Source: Macrobrachium rosenbergii (taxonomy: Eukaryota; Arthropoda; Malacostraca; Decapoda; Palaemonidae). Taken from it: a stretch of DNA of 64,000 bases. Positions 1 through 62,713 of the stretch are shown piece by piece. Made by a program: the position numbers and the translations under genes. Under the pieces are notes generated by a model. That model saw nothing but the letters and a program-made list of their open reading frames with translations. It did no database searches and was not told where the DNA came from. Each line of letters begins with the position of its first letter. Position 1 is the stretch's first letter. The stretch spans positions 56,169,968 through 56,233,967 of the forward strand of contig NC_089781.1 of the NCBI RefSeq assembly GCF_040412425.1, given 5' to 3'.

Positions 1-183
1 TATTGATTTTAAGAGCAATTTTTAAAGTAATTTTATTCATTATTTAACAGATTCCCTGATGATGTAATAAAGCTTTTTATTACGAAACGTTGGAAATAAA
101 GAATTATGTAGAGATGAATACGTTTCCATGGTCCACCTTCGCGCTAATGTATACCACTGGCCGTCGCCTACTTCTGTTCTTTA

Positions 184-272
<89 letters not shown>

Positions 273-339
273 CACACATTCAGGCGGAAGTATACAACAA
301 CAAGCGGGAGTCCAAAGAAGACGACAGTCAACAAAACAG
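1..339. other. Left flank, no gene; TA microsatellite inside
   Basis: AT-rich sequence with a (TA)n array (about 186-264) and a short CA run. Apparent ORFs here are translations of the dinucleotide repeat (alternating Y and I). No coding similarity is seen before the truncated Penelope-like ORF at 340. Confidence 0.6.
186..264. repeat. (TA)n microsatellite
   Basis: About 40 uninterrupted TA units, read directly. Confidence 0.95.
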
Positions 340-1168
340 TTGCAGGTCGAGGGAGTTGCTATGGGGTCCCCATTGGGCCCTCTCTTCGCAAATTTTTTTA
401 TGGCACATTTAGAAGAAGAGTTTTTAAACTACTGTCCCGAATCCTTTAAACCCCTTTACTATAGGAGATATGTGGATGATACTTTTGCCCTATTTAAACA
501 CTCGTGGCAATGTCAGTCTTTTCTAGATTACGTTAACTCTAGACATCCCAACATTAGATTTACTATTGAGCAGGAGACTGAGAATACACTGGCTTTTTTA
601 GACGTAAAAATCACCCGCTTTGACCATAATTTTAGTACATCAGTTTTTATAAAAGGTACTTATACAGGCCTTGGAGGTAACTTTTATAGTTCGTGTTACT
701 TTTCTTTTAAAATTAATGCCATATCGACTCTAGTTTTTACAGCCCTCCGTTATACATCTAGCTGGGCAAATTTCCACTCCGAAATTGAATTTTTTACTGG
801 AATATTTTACCAAAAATTCCTATCCAAAAAGACTTTTTTTTTTATAATAGTTAACAAGATTTTAGCACGTAACTTTTCTGATTCTATTGTGAAATGTAAT
901 GTTCCGAAATTGACTATGTACGCCACGATACCATATACGCACTCTGACTTTCTTAGATCCAGAGTCAAACAAATCATTGAGAAAGAGTTTGGATTTCTAA
1001 AACTGAATTTAATACCTGTGAATCCACTAAAGATTGGCGGCTTTTTTAATTATAAGGACAAGCTACAGACCTTTATGAAGTCTAATATTATTTACAAATT
1101 TGAATGCCCAAGATGTCTTGGTAGTTATGGTGGCTCATCAAAGAGAATGTTGCAGGTCCGTTATTACA
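340..1168 (+). pseudogene. Penelope-like element, RT and start of GIY-YIG endonuclease (5'-truncated)
   Basis: Reverse transcriptase of a Penelope-like retroelement. The frame opens at the RT core GVAMGSPLGPLFANFF and carries the catalytic YVDD within YRRYVDDTFALF, then LAFLDVKI. It continues through the Penelope linker (GTYTGLGGNFYS, VPKLTMYATIPY) to the first part of the GIY-YIG nuclease (a C-x2-C pair, then YGGSSKRMLQVR; the usual YVG is changed to YGG). The RT fingers before GVAMGS are missing, so the copy is 5'-truncated. The frame runs into a poly-T block at about 1170, where a minus-strand non-LTR element is inserted. The rest of the nuclease resumes at about 5561. Inactive. Confidence 0.85.
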
Positions 1169-1191
1169 GCCTTTTTTTTTTTTTTTTTTTT

Positions 1192-1606
1192 AGCTGATAG
1201 GTAAGATGGGTGAAAGAAGAGTGAAGGCAGTTAGCTAGCTAACCATGGTAGGGAATAGTTTAGAAAGTGAATTATTAGTAAGAGTAATGTCAAGTGTGGT
1301 TTATCCACAATTTTATTTAGGTAAGGGTACAATTTCCCTAATATTAACAATACAATAATAATTTTACATTATAACAACATGGTAAATTGTACATATTGCA
1401 TATTTTGAATTTTATTTCTTATTAGTATAATCATACTTAAAACATAAAATAAAATAAAAAAAATTGGTTCCAATTTCCTCATTTTAACCTTGATGTTAAT
1501 TATCATAATGATTTTGCATGATACCTACATAGTAAATTCTGAATATTACTTTTTCACAAGGCATTTCTTAATAATATAATGGTTGAGGTTCATCACGATG
1601 AATATA
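1192..1606 (-). other. 3' UTR of the nested LINE
   Basis: AT-rich sequence between the end of the ORF2 C-terminal segment and the poly(A) tail. No open frame with family similarity is seen. Confidence 0.6.
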
Positions 1607-1963
1607 TTATGAAGATACTCTTCTCCACCATCTGTGGTCTGTGTTGTTTGGGTGGTTTCTCTCTTCTGCTGCGGATTCTTCTGTTAATTCACTGTTGTAT
1701 TGATCTAGTTTGCTCCATATGTTGGTTGCCAGTCTGTATAATCTTTGATTAATTAGTTCTACTTTGTATTTTTTGTGTATTTGTTCTATATTCAGATCGT
1801 CATCTTCTTGATTGTTTCTCACTGCGGACCTTAGCATCTTATTTTGGAATTTTTGTAATGCACTTATATTGGAAGTCGATGCTAAACGCGTGGGTATTGG
1901 TGGATATTCCATTATTGGTCTGATTAGGCTTTTGTAGAAATGGATTTTGATATTTGTGTTCAT
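1607..1963 (-). pseudogene. LINE ORF2 C-terminal segment
   Basis: Continuation of ORF2 downstream of RT. It contains the post-RT motif of Jockey/I-type elements (KSLIRPIMEYPP, then ALQKFQNKMLRSAV), normally the thumb and C-terminal domain. It is out of frame with the RT segment (2104-3030), so at least one frameshift lies at about 1963-2104. The segment ends at a stop just before the 3' UTR. Confidence 0.75.
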
Positions 1964-2103
1964 ACTCCTAAATTGTTTTAGCTTTGTATTTTGTGTTCTT
2001 GCTAGTCTTAGCCTTTCATCGGTTGTTGGTCTAACATTATTTGTGCAGGTTTGTAAGCAGACACAGATACTAGTTGGAATTTAGATTTATTTGTCTTTAT
2101 CTT

Positions 2104-3030
2104 TCATTTCTTTTCAAATTGATTTATTCTTTCAATTTGGTTCATTGTTTTTTGTGCTACTTGTCTTTTCAAAGTTGGATCCCTTCTTCGAGTGCGTTTT
2201 TCTGGGTGTATAATTATTTGAGTTATATCATCTGCAAAGCAGACATCAGTACAGTGCTCTGGTGGTGAAGTCATATCAGATGTATATAATATGAATAGTG
2301 TTAAACTGAGTACAGATCCTTGTGGGACTCCACTTAGTAACGGGAATGTATTCCCTATGTAATTTTGTGACTTGATTGCTGCTGTTCGATCTTTGATGAA
2401 GTTGCATAGTATTTTCTCGAAAATGTCTGGAAGGTTGAGATGTAAGATTTTGTACTGAAGTCCTTGTATCCATACTTTGTCAAATGCCTTGGTTATATCT
2501 CTACATACTAGGTTACATAGGTACCTTCTTCTTTGTGATAGTGCAATACTCTCATATATTGTTGCTATTGCAATCTGGGTCCCTCTTCCTTTTCTAAATC
2601 CATATTGATTATTATTGTGTAGCTGATTACCTTCTAGGAACAACACTAATCTGTTGTTAATTATTTTTTCAAATAATTTGCCGGGTATTTCTAGTAATGA
2701 TATTGGTCTATAATTCTCTACCTGACTAGTATCTTTTCCTGGTTTGGGTATCAAAATCATTATTGCATTCTTGAATATAATTGGAAAATATCCCATTGAG
2801 AGGGCCCAGTTGTATATTTCTCTTAATTTTTCGAATGCAATGTCTGGTAAATTTTGAATTATGACCTTGTTAATTCCTCTCTTTCCTGGTGCTTTGTGTT
2901 TAAAATTTTTAATTATTATTTTGATTTCCCATAACTCTATTTTCCTTATTAATGGGCAGTCTTCATTGAGTCTGCTAATATCAACTGTATAATGCGGATT
3001 TGTTCTGTTTCTGTTGTTCAGTGAATTCAT
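2104..3030 (-). pseudogene. LINE ORF2 reverse transcriptase
   Basis: RT domain of a non-LTR element. Motifs in order: APGKRGINKVIIQNLP, ILIPKPGKD followed by NYRPISLLEIPGKLFEKII, QYGFRKGRGT, DITKAFDKVW (first catalytic Asp), SGVPQGSVLSLTLF and CFADDITQIIIHP (catalytic FADD). These are the usual RT blocks, with catalytic residues retained. Flanking parts of ORF2 lie in other frames (endonuclease side at 3079-3399 and 3612-4304, C-terminal side at 1607-1963), so this is a decayed copy with several indels. Confidence 0.9.
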
Positions 3031-3078
3031 TGACTATTGTCTCATGTTGGTTGTCGAAATTTTGGTTATCCTCCTGCG

Positions 3079-3399
3079 TTATCTGGAATATTTCCTGCCA
3101 GTAGGCCTTGTGCAGTACAGTACTTCCTTCTCTTTGTCATCATATATTTTCTCATTCCCATGCTTTATGTATGGCGAAGTGTTAGTTTTGCTTCCCATCA
3201 GTCTTGCAACGGAGTTCCAAAATTGTTCTGGGTTATTGTGCTGTATTTCTGTGTTTTTTATTAGGTCTTCCCAATTTTGATGATATAATCTTGAGTTTTC
3301 TTGTACTAACTGTTCTTGTAATGACACATATCTTCTCATTAATATGTTGTTCCACCCTGTGTTTTGGATGTTGTTGTAGTGCCATTGTATCAATTTCAA
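3079..3399 (-). pseudogene. LINE ORF2 linker between endonuclease and RT
   Basis: A segment with the typical inter-domain helix-rich content of Jockey/I-type ORF2 (NPEQFWNSVARLMGSK, then a short spacer leading toward the RT). It is frameshifted relative to both neighbours. Confidence 0.65.
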
Positions 3400-3611
3400 T
3401 TTATCACTACTAATAGGATGTGGAAGTGTGGTGTATTTAGTTATGGGTATATGATTTTTTATTGCTTCCTCTATATTTCTGTACCATTACTCAAGCTCAC
3501 CATCTACTATTTCTTTTGTTATTTCTATTTCATTTGAATTTGAATTTATTGTTGGTTGTCTACTCATTTTTCCTTCTATTTCATTTTTGAAGCTTTCCCA
3601 ACTTGCTCTTT

Positions 3612-4304
3612 TTATATTGGTATTTCTAAGGATGGAAGCATTATTGGATTGGTTGACAATGTAATTACCATTGGTATATGATCGGAGGAGGTTGCTGGTC
3701 CTCTTGTAACGGCAATATTGAGGTGAATTTTGTTATTTCCCAATATTATATCTGGCTTTCCTTTTCTGTTATTTGCTACAAAGGTATCGAAATCAAGTCC
3801 TGAGTGTATGATATACTTTTTATTTATTAATCTGACTATTTCTTGTCCTGTGTAATTAGACTGCCTATATCCAAATAGTTGGTGTCTGGCATTTAGATCC
3901 GCAATGAGGTAGGTTGGTTCTCTCCTGTTCATTAACTTCATGACATCCGGAAGTGGGAAACAATGTCTTCTTGGCGGCTTGTAAGCTGTAGCGATCACTA
4001 TTGGTCCTTTGTTAGTTTGAATTTGGACTGCTAAAAAGTCGTCTTGGAAATCGTCTATTATCTTGTGTCTAATACTACCCTTGATTGCTATTGCAATTCC
4101 TGCAAAGGGTTCATCAGCAAAGTTTTGCGTATATGTATTATATCCAAACATTTTCAGAGTTTCATTTCGTTTCTTACCATGCTCATTGATTAATATTATG
4201 TCAGGGTCTTCTTCTCTATATATATTGTATAATTCAAATTTCTTTGTTTTCCAGGATTTCACGTTGTGCTGAATTATTTTAATTCTTCGTAGAGTTAAGT
4301 CCAT
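3612..4304 (-). pseudogene. LINE ORF2 apurinic-like endonuclease domain
   Basis: N-terminal endonuclease of ORF2, which nicks the target DNA for target-primed reverse transcription. Motifs in order: KIIQHNVKSWKTKK (substrate Asn), DIILINEHG (metal-binding Glu), a TAYKPP strand, LIADLNARHQLFG (catalytic D-x-N) and SSDHIPMVITL (SDH with catalytic His). The start Met at 4304 begins MDLTLRRIKIIQHN, a natural ORF2 start. The domain looks complete, but downstream frames are broken. Confidence 0.88.
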
Positions 4305-4519
4305 TCGAGTTACAGTGGTCTAGTAATTGTGTTCTTTTTCTTTCACTTTTCCGTTTTCTGGTGTTATTGGCTACTGGCGTAGTACTTTTTGATGCTGAAG
4401 TTGATCCCTGTGGATTTTGTAAGATGGGAGAGTTGGAGAAACCTGAGAAGCTTGGTAGTGAGGCTTGTATTTCTTCTGTTAATGATGCTGCGTTTCTTGC
4501 AAATTACTTATGCGTCCTG

Positions 4520-5558
4520 AGGGATGGATTGGTGAGTTCGAGTCCGAACTGGGCTCAGTTCCGAGTGCGAGGTCTTCATCTGATGAGTCGTCTTCTGAGC
4601 TCTCTGCTGTGTTTTCTTCATATTGTGTGCAGTCTTGCATATCCTGTTATATATCCTGAGTTGCTTGTAAATCTTCTGCTTTGCTTGTATGGTTTTCTTG
4701 TCTTTTATTCCTTTCCATGGTGCTTGCTATCATGTTTATTGTTTCTTTAGAGAAGTGTATTGTAGGTAAATTGTTATCTGCTAATATGTTGTTTATTACT
4801 GAGGGGTAGAATCCTTCTTGGCGCAGCCCCAGTTTTATTGCTAAATTTGTTATTATCATGATTCTTGTCTCTTCTTGTATTCTACTTATATTATTTTGGA
4901 TGTTGTTTGCATTAGCCTGGCAATTTCCTGTATTAGTGGCTGTAACTTTGGCGTAACTTGTACGGTTGCTTGTAGTGGATGTTGCATTTCTGTTTGCTTT
5001 GATCTCTTGAATTTTTCTTTTTATTGGGGCCTTTCTCGCTGGGCATTTCGCTGCTAAAGTTCTATGTTGTTGATTGCATTTAACACATTTTTTTGTATTT
5101 TCTTTACATTTTCTGTATGTATGATCATGTGATGAACATTCAGAGCATATTTTATAGTTATTATCTTTAGGGCATTCCTTGAGCAGATGCTCATAAGAGT
5201 AGCATCTGTAGCAAAATGACAAATTTACAAATATATCCTCTTCAGTATGTTCACTTGGAATGTATTGGTAGGCTACAAATAATCCTCTTCCTATGGCTCT
5301 CTTTGCCATCTTCGGTGTTTCAAACTTTATTTTCATGGCGTGGGAATTGTTTTGGATTTCTATCACCTCATCCACTGCAGCCCATTCGTTTTTCCTCTCG
5401 ATACTGTCTGTAAAGTCGTCTTCTCCGTATTCTACCGTTGTAGCGTCTAGGTATTTTGCTACTATAGTTTTCATGGAATTATATTCTGGGGGGTCTATTA
5501 CCTCAAACTCTTCATTTGCAAAAACTGTCCTGTTCTCTGAATTAAGAATCTTTTCTGA
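4520..5558 (-). pseudogene. LINE ORF1, gag-like zinc-knuckle protein
   Basis: Nucleic-acid-binding ORF1 protein. Three tandem CCHC-type knuckles are visible: CYRCYSYEHLLKEC, CSECSSHDHTYRKC and CVKCNQQHRTLAAKC, preceded by an RRM-like region and followed by an Asn/Thr-rich linker. A stop at about 4647 is followed in the same frame by an acidic Ser/Glu/Asp-rich tail (to about 4520), so I read it as a nonsense mutation in a longer ORF1. The open frame extends upstream into Penelope sequence at 5561-5591; that part is not native to this protein, and the true start is lost or 5'-truncated. Confidence 0.8.
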
Positions 5559-5560
5559 TT

Positions 5561-5788
5561 CACTTAGGTTTGAGCTACAGAACTGGCTCACGAATAACTA
5601 ATCCCGAATTTTCTGGTATTAGAAATCATGCCGTTAAATGCAAGGTTAATATTGGTAAAAAACATTTTTCCATCCTGGGAACTACCAAACAATCGGCTTA
5701 CTTAACGACCCTTGAGTCTTTGTTTATTAAACGCCATGCACCTCTTCTAAACTCCAACGTGTTTTCTTCTCCTCTGCACTTGGCCTAA
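5561..5788 (+). pseudogene. Penelope-like element, remainder of GIY-YIG endonuclease
   Basis: Second half of the nuclease begun at 340-1168. In frame from 5561: H-L-G-L, then SYRTGSRITNPEFSGIRNHA, then LESLFIKRHAPLLNS and a stop. This matches the Penelope pattern H-R-G-x-SYRTG and the conserved Glu helix (LESLFIK). Only a few codons are missing between the two halves, so the LINE inserted in the middle of the GIY-YIG coding sequence. The sequence from 5789 to about 6040 is probably the element's 3' UTR. Confidence 0.85.
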
Positions 5789-6041
5789 GTGTACTCTGGG
5801 CATGCGTGAGCTTGTGGTCTCACTTCGTCTTTCCCCTTCTTTTGATCAGGTAGACTTAGAAAAAAATCTGCTTGCTTTTTACTTTTTTATATAATTTGCA
5901 ATTTTAAAGAATGTAACTGCCGTTTTTAATTTAGCTTTTATTTTCAATTAGAGAATTAATATGTATTTTTCAATTTTACAGACTGATGTGTTTAAGTAAC
6001 ACGAAACATTTCTTTCAATAAATATGCAACTGTTTTGTAGC

Positions 6042-6192
<151 letters not shown>

Positions 6193-6900
6193 TCAACGTT
6201 TGAGATATCAGATAGACATCCGAGAGAGAGAGAGCAGAACAGCAGAAGGCAGCCTTTGTATTATCCCATCTGTCGTCTCATACAGAGAGAAGAAACCCAG
6301 AGCTTCGCTTGGAGAGATTTGTCTCAGCAGCAGCTGAGTGGGAAGCTGTCCCATGAGAGTGAAGAGAAGAATATGTAAACAAAACCTCCGTTAGGCTGCA
6401 TATAATAAAAAATAAAAAAGTGGAAATATATCGTGAATAGTACAGTGAATAAATTTCATCATTTATCTTTTAAGTAAGTCTTTTTAATCACACCCCTTTA
6501 TAAAGCCATTATGCCTCTTCCCACCACGAACTATATCTATACATACTGTATATCACTGACTGTGACACAGTAGTTCCTACATACGTATGTCAGAGATCGG
6601 GGATTCACTCTTGAGCGATTGGCTGCGACTCATTGTCCCTGTGAGCACGTAGAGCCAGACTCGGATAGAACACTGCTGCGGCATGCCGTACCCACACCAT
6701 TCAGTGCATGACCCATTTCCTTTTATTTCTCATACCAGGACTTGCCGGTTTCCCCTACAACTGACACAATATACTTCATCGTGAAATATATGAGGGGACA
6801 TAGTTCTTTCATCTTTAGAGTAATTTTCATCGTACCTCTTTCATTGGCTTGCAGTTTTATTTGGATTATGCTAAAACATTGGGATGCTTTTCATATATAT

Positions 6901-6901
6901 A

Positions 6902-6968
<67 letters not shown>
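6901..6968. repeat. (GT)n(GA)n compound microsatellite
   Basis: A short GT run passes directly into about 24 GA units. Confidence 0.9.
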
Positions 6969-6971
<3 letters not shown>

Positions 6972-7595
6972 CACTGTAGAGCCCCGTATTGTATGGCAAG
7001 TATAGTATCCTTTATTAAATATATATTTGTCAATTAAGCTTGAGCATATACAGCATATGTGCGTACATTAACGAATATCCCTTAAAATAAGTGGTCTACT
7101 TGTGGTTCGCTATTATCCGTGGCTCCCGCTCTCCACTGTAGGTTCTGGAATGTATCTACCGTTAATAAGGGGGTTAATTTAAGAAAAAAAAAGTCCAATT
7201 TGGATGTTCGAAGTCTTAGTACTGCTAACTTATATTTAAATTTTTTATGAATGGCTCATTTCAACCTCTAACCATACGGATTGGCAATTAAGATACAGTC
7301 TTATTTTTAGATTCATAAATGATTTTCTGTCTTTGAAATGCAGGGTTTGCTATCTGGCAGAGTATTTAGGTCAACCTGGCCCTTGCTCATGCTCGCGTGT
7401 GCTTTGTGTATTGTTAAGTATTAATGATAAGTTCATTAACACCATATTGCTTCATTCTCCTGGTTGATGTGATTCTGTTATTGTTCCTCCTCTGTCCCTT
7501 AGGGTTGTGCTTTATCATTTAGTCTTGATTTCTTATGTTTTTAATTATTTACACCATACTTTACCCTCCCACCCACACTCACAAACAGGCACGTA

Positions 7596-7736
<141 letters not shown>

Positions 7737-8020
7737 TATTGTTTGGGTAGTTGACCAGGGGCAACAATATTGTTACCTACGTGAAAGGAAGCATATACAT
7801 AAACAAAATCAAATTTAAGTTTTATTAATAAATTTTTATCATAATTTGTAAAAACCATAACCCTTAACACCCCGACAAAGAAGTTTTTGATACTGTTCAA
7901 TCTGCCAACGCAGATATCCCTCTTATCATCACATAATGAACATCAACTACATTTTTTGCTTGTCAAATGGATTGTCAGTCCTTTGCTCTAATGTTAGATA
8001 TGAGCTATATTAGAAAAAGG

Positions 8021-8026
8021 TTTATT
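8021..8026 (-). promoter_or_regulatory. Polyadenylation signal AATAAA of the A2M gene
   Basis: Minus-strand AATAAA in the context ATGAAATAAACC, 42 nt after the predicted TAG stop (8068-8070). Its position just downstream of the terminal coding exon supports both that exon and the 3' end of the gene. Confidence 0.7.
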
Positions 8027-8067
8027 TCATGAAAATAATCACTGGAAACCGTAGAATTATGGATCTC

Positions 8068-59360
<51,293 letters not shown>

Positions 59361-60316
59361 CTGAAATTCAAATTTGACATATGAACTTATGATACTTTAA
59401 CGAACATCATTCATAAGGAACGTAATGAAAAAACTCTTAATACTAGTAAAGAACATTTGAAATACTAAACACAGAAATGCGTATAAGAATACTTTACACA
59501 CAGTGCGGCCTCAAGTATCGTGTTACAAACTTAGCATTTAGCTGTACAATGGTGGACAGTGGTTGACTTTGATTCTAAGTAAAGAACATTAATTAGATAG
59601 GAATGCTCACAGCAAAGTCTAAACCCACCTACGAGAATAACTCTCTCTTGGTTACTAAATGGACGAGTCAGTCACTGTCGTTTCTGGTTAAACAAAAAGA
59701 CAGATTCGAATTTTGGCTAGGCCAAGTGTACTTTTCACGTAGAATTCCTTTTAGTTGCAAATTATTTCAAAGGTAAAGTGAGTTTGGTATTAATTAAGGG
59801 GCATTTTCAGACTAAATGTTGAGATTATTAAAAGAGCCACATGTTAGCGTCAAAACAATCATAGATAGTCGTGCTGTGCTGTATACACTCAGCTACTGCA
59901 TGCATGTCACTGTTCAATCCAAGAGGTCGAATGATGGCCAAGATAGATGCCCTTTGGGCATAAGTTATTCCCAAGGGGAAGTACTAATATTTGAGAGCAT
60001 AAAAAGACACGTGTAACTTAGTGTCAAAACCATCATGAACAGTCACGGGTTGCAAACTCATCCATGGTATTGGAAGCGGGAAGATCTCGAATCTAAGCAC
60101 AGAATCTGATCTGCACAGGAATTTGCATAGCAAATTCGAAATCAACTTATATCTCTCTTGATGACTGCATCGGTACGCAAATTCACAGCTTCCACGGTCG
60201 CAAACAACAGACAAGGCACGGGTTTGAATACTGGCCACATTGTCATATACAGCTGATTTTGGTTCTAGGTTATTTCAAAGGTGAGGTGAATCTGATAAGG
60301 GGTATTTGTGGCTTCA
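59361..60316 (-). other. Part of the upstream A2M intron, no exon found
   Basis: No MG1-MG3-like segment with splice sites was seen on the minus strand. Two partly matching blocks (around 59755-59890 and 60010-60300, sharing atttcaaaggtra and gtcaaaac-atcat) suggest a diverged duplicated repeat. Confidence 0.5.
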
Positions 60317-60373
60317 TATATACTGTATATATATACAGTATATATACATATATATATAATATATATAATATAC

Positions 60374-60445
<72 letters not shown>
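60317..60445. repeat. (TA)n microsatellite
   Basis: Mixed TA/TATACA sequence becoming a pure TA array next to the LTR start. Confidence 0.9.
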
Positions 60446-60449
<4 letters not shown>

Positions 60450-61030
60450 AAGTGGGAAACCACTTCCAAAGCTAACCCAAACCTCCAAACTGCCTTGCAA
60501 CCCAAAATAACGCAATTTTGTACTGATACCTACAGTAACTGAGGAGGGTGTGAGAAACTCAGCCCCTATGTAAATTTCTCTCCATGTTCCATTTTTTGGT
60601 GCATCTGTTTATCTTTCCTAAAGACCTGGTGACTGCTTGAATTACCTCTTTTCAGATAAAAGGCGAATGGAGACAAAGCCTGCCAAAAATCTGCCAGAAA
60701 TCTGCCTTTCCACGACCTAAGGTCGAGCGGAATATATATTTCTCATCATAATTGTAAACTGTGTATGTTGTCTTTCTAAGCAATCATGTATTACATACAA
60801 GTAAAAAGTTATTTATTTCGTATGTCAGACATTGTTTATCACTATGTTCTCTGTATGAACCTGTCCTGTTTTTTAAGGAACTAGCTTGACCTCAGGTCAC
60901 CTGTAAATCTTTGTACCAGCGGTCTCTGCAAACTACGCAGACGTCCGCATCCCGCTTTATAAGCAGCTAGTTTTCATCAATAAATCAGCAGTACTTGTCT
61001 CCCTGCTCATTATTTTGCACCTTGCTCACA
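60446..61030 (+). repeat. Probable 5' LTR of the Ty3-type element
   Basis: Begins TGTTAAG after the TA array and ends TTGCTCACA; the next bases (gtgatgacccccggagtgg) would be the primer-binding region. A TATA-like TTTATAAG (60956) and AATAAA (60979) lie in the usual order. Boundaries are tentative because the 3' LTR is outside the window. Confidence 0.6.
60956..60963 (+). promoter_or_regulatory. TATA-like box in the Ty3-type LTR
   Basis: TTTATAAG, 16 nt before AATAAA (60979-60984). Position within the LTR fits a promoter and R-region polyadenylation signal. Confidence 0.5.
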
Positions 61031-61232
61031 GTGATGACCCCCGGAGTGGTTCCTGGAAGCCATTAACTGACCCAAATGGCGACTAAGTCTTGGCCCAATG
61101 AACTTAATCCACACCCCTAAAGGACTAACTACAGTGCTCTAACAAAGCGTTCGGGCGTTAACCGACCCTCGTTGGCAGGTCGCCAACGTCATTAGCGGAC
61201 CCTCACAACACGCTCTCCCAGCGTGTATTGGC

Positions 61233-62081
61233 GTGAATGTTCCCACACACTCCAAGTGGGAGCGGGAAGAGAGCATGGACAGAGACATTCCCAACCACGT
61301 ACAAATTACTGCGAACCTCTCGGAGGCAGACACCTCCTTCTCGCAACCCCCTCCCACGTGCACCTCCATGCCGGTACCGCCGCCCCACACGATGGCCCCC
61401 CTGACAGACCAACTAAAGACGGCCCTTAACATAAGGCTGCCGCCATTCACCAGGGAGAACGCAGCATCTTGGTTCTACAGGGTCGAGGGGCAATTCAAAA
61501 TAGCAGGCCTGACTGACGAGGTGTTGAAGGCGGACATCGCCATTAACGCCCTCTCGGAGGAGATTTATAAGAAGATCGCCTCTTGGTTGATGACAACGTC
61601 GGTCCCCGCCACCTTCCAAGAACTGAAATCCATTCTCATCGTGACCAGCTCCTTGCTGGTCTCAGAGAGAGCTGCCCGTGCTCTCGACCTCGCCCTCAAC
61701 CCCTGGCAGGAGGAAAACCTCTTGGAAGTGTGACATGCCCTCCAGGGCCTCCTCCTCCTCCCTGAGACTGACAGCAGTGGCAGGCGCAAGGAAATCAGTC
61801 ATTCGAGGGAGATCTTCCGGCGGCAGCTACTGCCGGAGGTCCGTGGGCAGATCACGGACACGTACACCCTGCTGGTTGAGGACCTATTCAGGTTGGCACA
61901 GCAGCTGATGGACTCCATGAAGGTGGCCAAGCGGGCGACCACGCTTGCACGCTTTGCCAACTACCTCCTGCCGGAGGACCCCACCACAGAGCCCGTCAAC
62001 TCCATTGAGCAGAAAAGGTCGTCCCACCAGCAGAAGAGGGAAGATCCGGGGCTATGCTATTTCCACAGGAGGTTCAGGTGA
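61233..62081 (+). pseudogene. Ty3-type gag, with internal stop
   Basis: Capsid-type Gag: LTDQLKTALNIRLPPFTREN, AASWFYRVEGQFKIAGLTDE (the W-F-x-x-V-E-x-Q-F arthropod Ty3 Gag motif), PATFQELKSI, then an in-frame TGA at 61731-61733. The same frame continues without a gap as HALQGLLLLPETDSSGRRKE, FRRQLLPEVRGQITDTYTLL and LARFANYLLPED. Typical copies have Trp at the first stop, so TGG to TGA is likely. A second TGA at 62079-62081 precedes the Cys-containing tail. Confidence 0.85.
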
Positions 62082-62161
62082 GCCGTCCGGAGCTGTGAAG
62101 CCCCCTGCCCTTTCTTCCCTTCAAAAAAAGGAGGAGGCGGTGGCCAACCCCACAGGCTGCC

Positions 62162-62713
62162 ATGGCAGCAACAACAAAAATACCCAGAGGCCCCTTACCA
62201 GTAGGGTTCTATGTCCGTGATGCGACCTCCGGCAGGATGATGTTGGTCGACACTGGAGCCACGCGTTCGGTGTTTCCACCTTTAGGAGAGGACCGCAGAC
62301 GACCGCTAGACCCAACTACCTGCCTTACAGCTGCAAGCAGGTCCCCCATCCTCTCCTACGGCACCAAGCTCCTGTCGATCTCTATCCTTGGCCGGAGGTA
62401 CAGCTGGGAGTTCATCATCGCGGACATCAGGACTCCACTCCTGGGAGCGGATTTCCTCGCCCACTTCAGTCTGGCAGTCGACGTCGGCCACAAATGCCTG
62501 CTGGACACCCAGTCCTGCTATTCACTGCCCTTGTCACCAGGCCCCAGGGACCTCGCCATCTGTTCCGTCGTGCCCCACCAGTATGGTTCCCTCCTGAAGG
62601 AGTTCCTAAAGGTCTTCAAACCCAAGCTCCGCCAGATGCCTGGGACTCCTGCCAAACATGGGATATACCACAATATCAAGACAAAGGGCAACCCGACGCA
62701 TGCGAAGTTCTGA
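62162..62713 (+). pseudogene. Ty3-type aspartic protease and RT start
   Basis: In the frame shifted relative to gag. FYVRDATSGRMMLVDTGATR has the retropepsin DTG, and LLGADFLAHFSLAVDVG is the second half of the fold (LLGxDFL). It runs to the RT fingers HGIYHNIKTKGNPTHAKF, then an in-frame TGA at 62711-62713, after which the frame continues directly into RT. Confidence 0.88.

Larger units (their letters stand above)
1169..5560 (-). mobile_element. Non-LTR (LINE) retrotransposon, Jockey/I-like, nested in the Penelope element
   Basis: A 4.4-kb minus-strand element. Its 3' end is a poly(A) tail, seen as about 20 T on the plus strand near 1171-1191. It has an AT-rich 3' UTR (about 1192-1606), ORF2 (endonuclease, RT, C-terminal domain; 4304 to 1607) and an upstream zinc-knuckle ORF1 (to about 5558). 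It separates the two halves of a Penelope GIY-YIG domain, which fixes both ends to within a few bases. No clear target-site duplication is visible. Both ORFs are broken, so it is not autonomous now. The clade call rests on motif style only. Confidence 0.85.

Noticed and set aside
59984..60238. Minus-strand 84-codon frame as a further upstream A2M exon
   Set aside because: No MG-domain similarity and no matching splice borders; it overlaps a locally duplicated repeat.
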